Shown here: positions 38,829-39,298 of the stretch, in pieces
Position numbering within the stretch: position 1 is the first letter of the stretch
How the letters are laid out: every line of letters starts with the position of its first letter
Origin: Planctomycetota bacterium
Lineage (GTDB): Bacteria > Planctomycetota > UBA8108 > UBA1146
Assembly (NCBI GenBank): GCA_012960845.1
Contig: DUAN01000051.1
Span: 1 to 39,298, forward strand
DNA length: 39,298 nt
Direction: 5' to 3'
Notes under the pieces: generated by a model
Databases searched by the model: none
What the model was told of the DNA's origin: nothing
What the model saw: only the letters and a program-made list of their open reading frames with translations
Position numbers and translations under genes: made by a program

Positions 38829-39298
38829 TCAGATTCGATCCTGGTCAGGCTTCTGGCCCGTTTTATTCTCTGGCCCCTTCTCGACACCGTTGGCTGGAGT
38901 GGGTCGATCGGTCGCGTCCGGTTTTGTCGAATCCGGTGGATCTCGCTGAATCCGCCGGATCTCCAGTTCTCCCTGGCGGTACTGTTCGATGGTGCCCCCA
39001 GGGCCGATCCAGAGCTTGGCCTCGAACTCATGACACAGCACGCTCCATCGGGTGGTCTCGACGGAACCGATTTTTTCGGCCCTATCCTTTTTCAGTTCCA
39101 GTTCGATCGACCGGTATTCGCTGGGGATCAGTGCCGTGAACTGGCGTTGATCGGTTCGATCGAGTCGCAGGCCGATCAGCAACCAGTGTTCGAATGCCTG
39201 ATTTTCGAGCAGTACCATCTTGTCGTGGAAGGGCAGGAACCGATCGATGCGGGTGGCACGGGCCGGATCCTGTACGACGATCCGGATTCGGGAGGTTT
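38829..39298 (-). CDS. Hypothetical protein, 5' end beyond the right window edge
   Basis: The frame is open from the right edge on the minus strand, so at least 155 residues are encoded; ATG 39218 is internal or a later start, and the codons upstream of it (RIRIVVQDPARATRIDRF) look like coding sequence. The visible part contains a short beta-rich region (LLIGLRLDRTDQRQFTALIP, YRSIELELKKD, AKLWIGPGGTIEQYRQGELEIRR) and ends in a hydrophilic, proline/lysine-rich tail. I do not recognise a family. It converges on the operon-end gene with 25 bp between the stops. Confidence 0.6.
   Translation of the reverse strand, partial: TSRIRIVVQDPARATRIDRFLPFHDKMVLLENQAFEHWLLIGLRLDRTDQRQFTALIPSEYRSIELELKKDRAEKIGSVETTRWSVLCHEFEAKLWIGPGGTIEQYRQGELEIRRIQRDPPDSTKPDATDRPTPANGVEKGPENKTGQKPDQDRI

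Noticed and set aside
1-39298. Search for CRISPR arrays, tRNAs, insertion sequences and prophage genes
   Set aside because: Repeats found are short adjacent tandem units without spacers; no cloverleaf, transposase, integrase or terminal inverted repeats were recognised by eye.

Overview
The window looks like a piece of a chromosome from a Gram-negative, GC-rich bacterium, most likely a member of the Planctomycetota. The best taxonomic clue is the secreted protein at 3351-4697, which ends in a dockerin/EF-hand module of a kind typical of marine planctomycetes (GDCNADG ... DISDAIFQLSNLF). Lipid A and heptose genes (LpxL-type acyltransferase, LpxK, HldE, two GT9 heptosyltransferase-type enzymes) together with Lnt indicate an outer membrane with lipooligosaccharide. 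Genes are dense, often overlap by 4 nt, and unusually many appear to start with TTG. I see no tRNA, rRNA, CRISPR array, transposase, integrase, phage gene or recognisable defence system.

Layout. (1) 1-4.7 kb: 3' end of an aconitase-family (LeuC-like) gene, a small unknown gene, a DUF72 protein, pyruvate kinase and the secreted dockerin protein. (2) 4.9-10.9 kb: threonine catabolism (tdh-kbl), then an overlapping run hisS, alpha/beta hydrolase and an orphan E1-alpha subunit, converging on an A-type Fe-S carrier gene. (3) 11.0-24.6 kb: a lipid A/heptose region interleaved with type IV pilus ATPase parts. It holds the LpxL-like acyltransferase, a secreted unknown, a DUF374 acyltransferase and GT9 pair, a degenerate FGGY kinase overlapping a degenerate ADP-ribosylglycohydrolase, a solo GspE/MshE N-terminal-like domain overlapping the lpxK reading frame, a possible deoxyhypusine-synthase-like protein overlapping hldE, two PilT-type ATPases and a WaaF-like transferase. 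(4) 24.6-30.7 kb: mrp/apbC, a thioredoxin-fold protein, an 800-bp gene-poor gap, inositol-1-phosphate synthase, rpsU and lnt. (5) 30.9-38.8 kb: rpoN (sigma-54), then a five-gene operon resembling GldA/GldF/GldG plus DUF4340 and a new proline-rich membrane-anchored protein. A partial unknown gene runs off the right edge.

The observations most worth following are these. A candidate ~70-nt small RNA at about 27016-27085 has a consensus -35 box and a near-perfect terminator. The FGGY-like/ARH-like pair appears to have lost the catalytic residues of both families. A possible deoxyhypusine-synthase-fold protein is wired into the heptose operon. Pilus-motor parts are embedded among LPS genes. Short tandem-repeat arrays (12-18 bp units) occupy every convergent gene gap longer than about 70 bp. 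Finally, the Gld-like ABC operon carries an unrecognised fifth member. All family calls were made by eye from motifs; no database search was possible.
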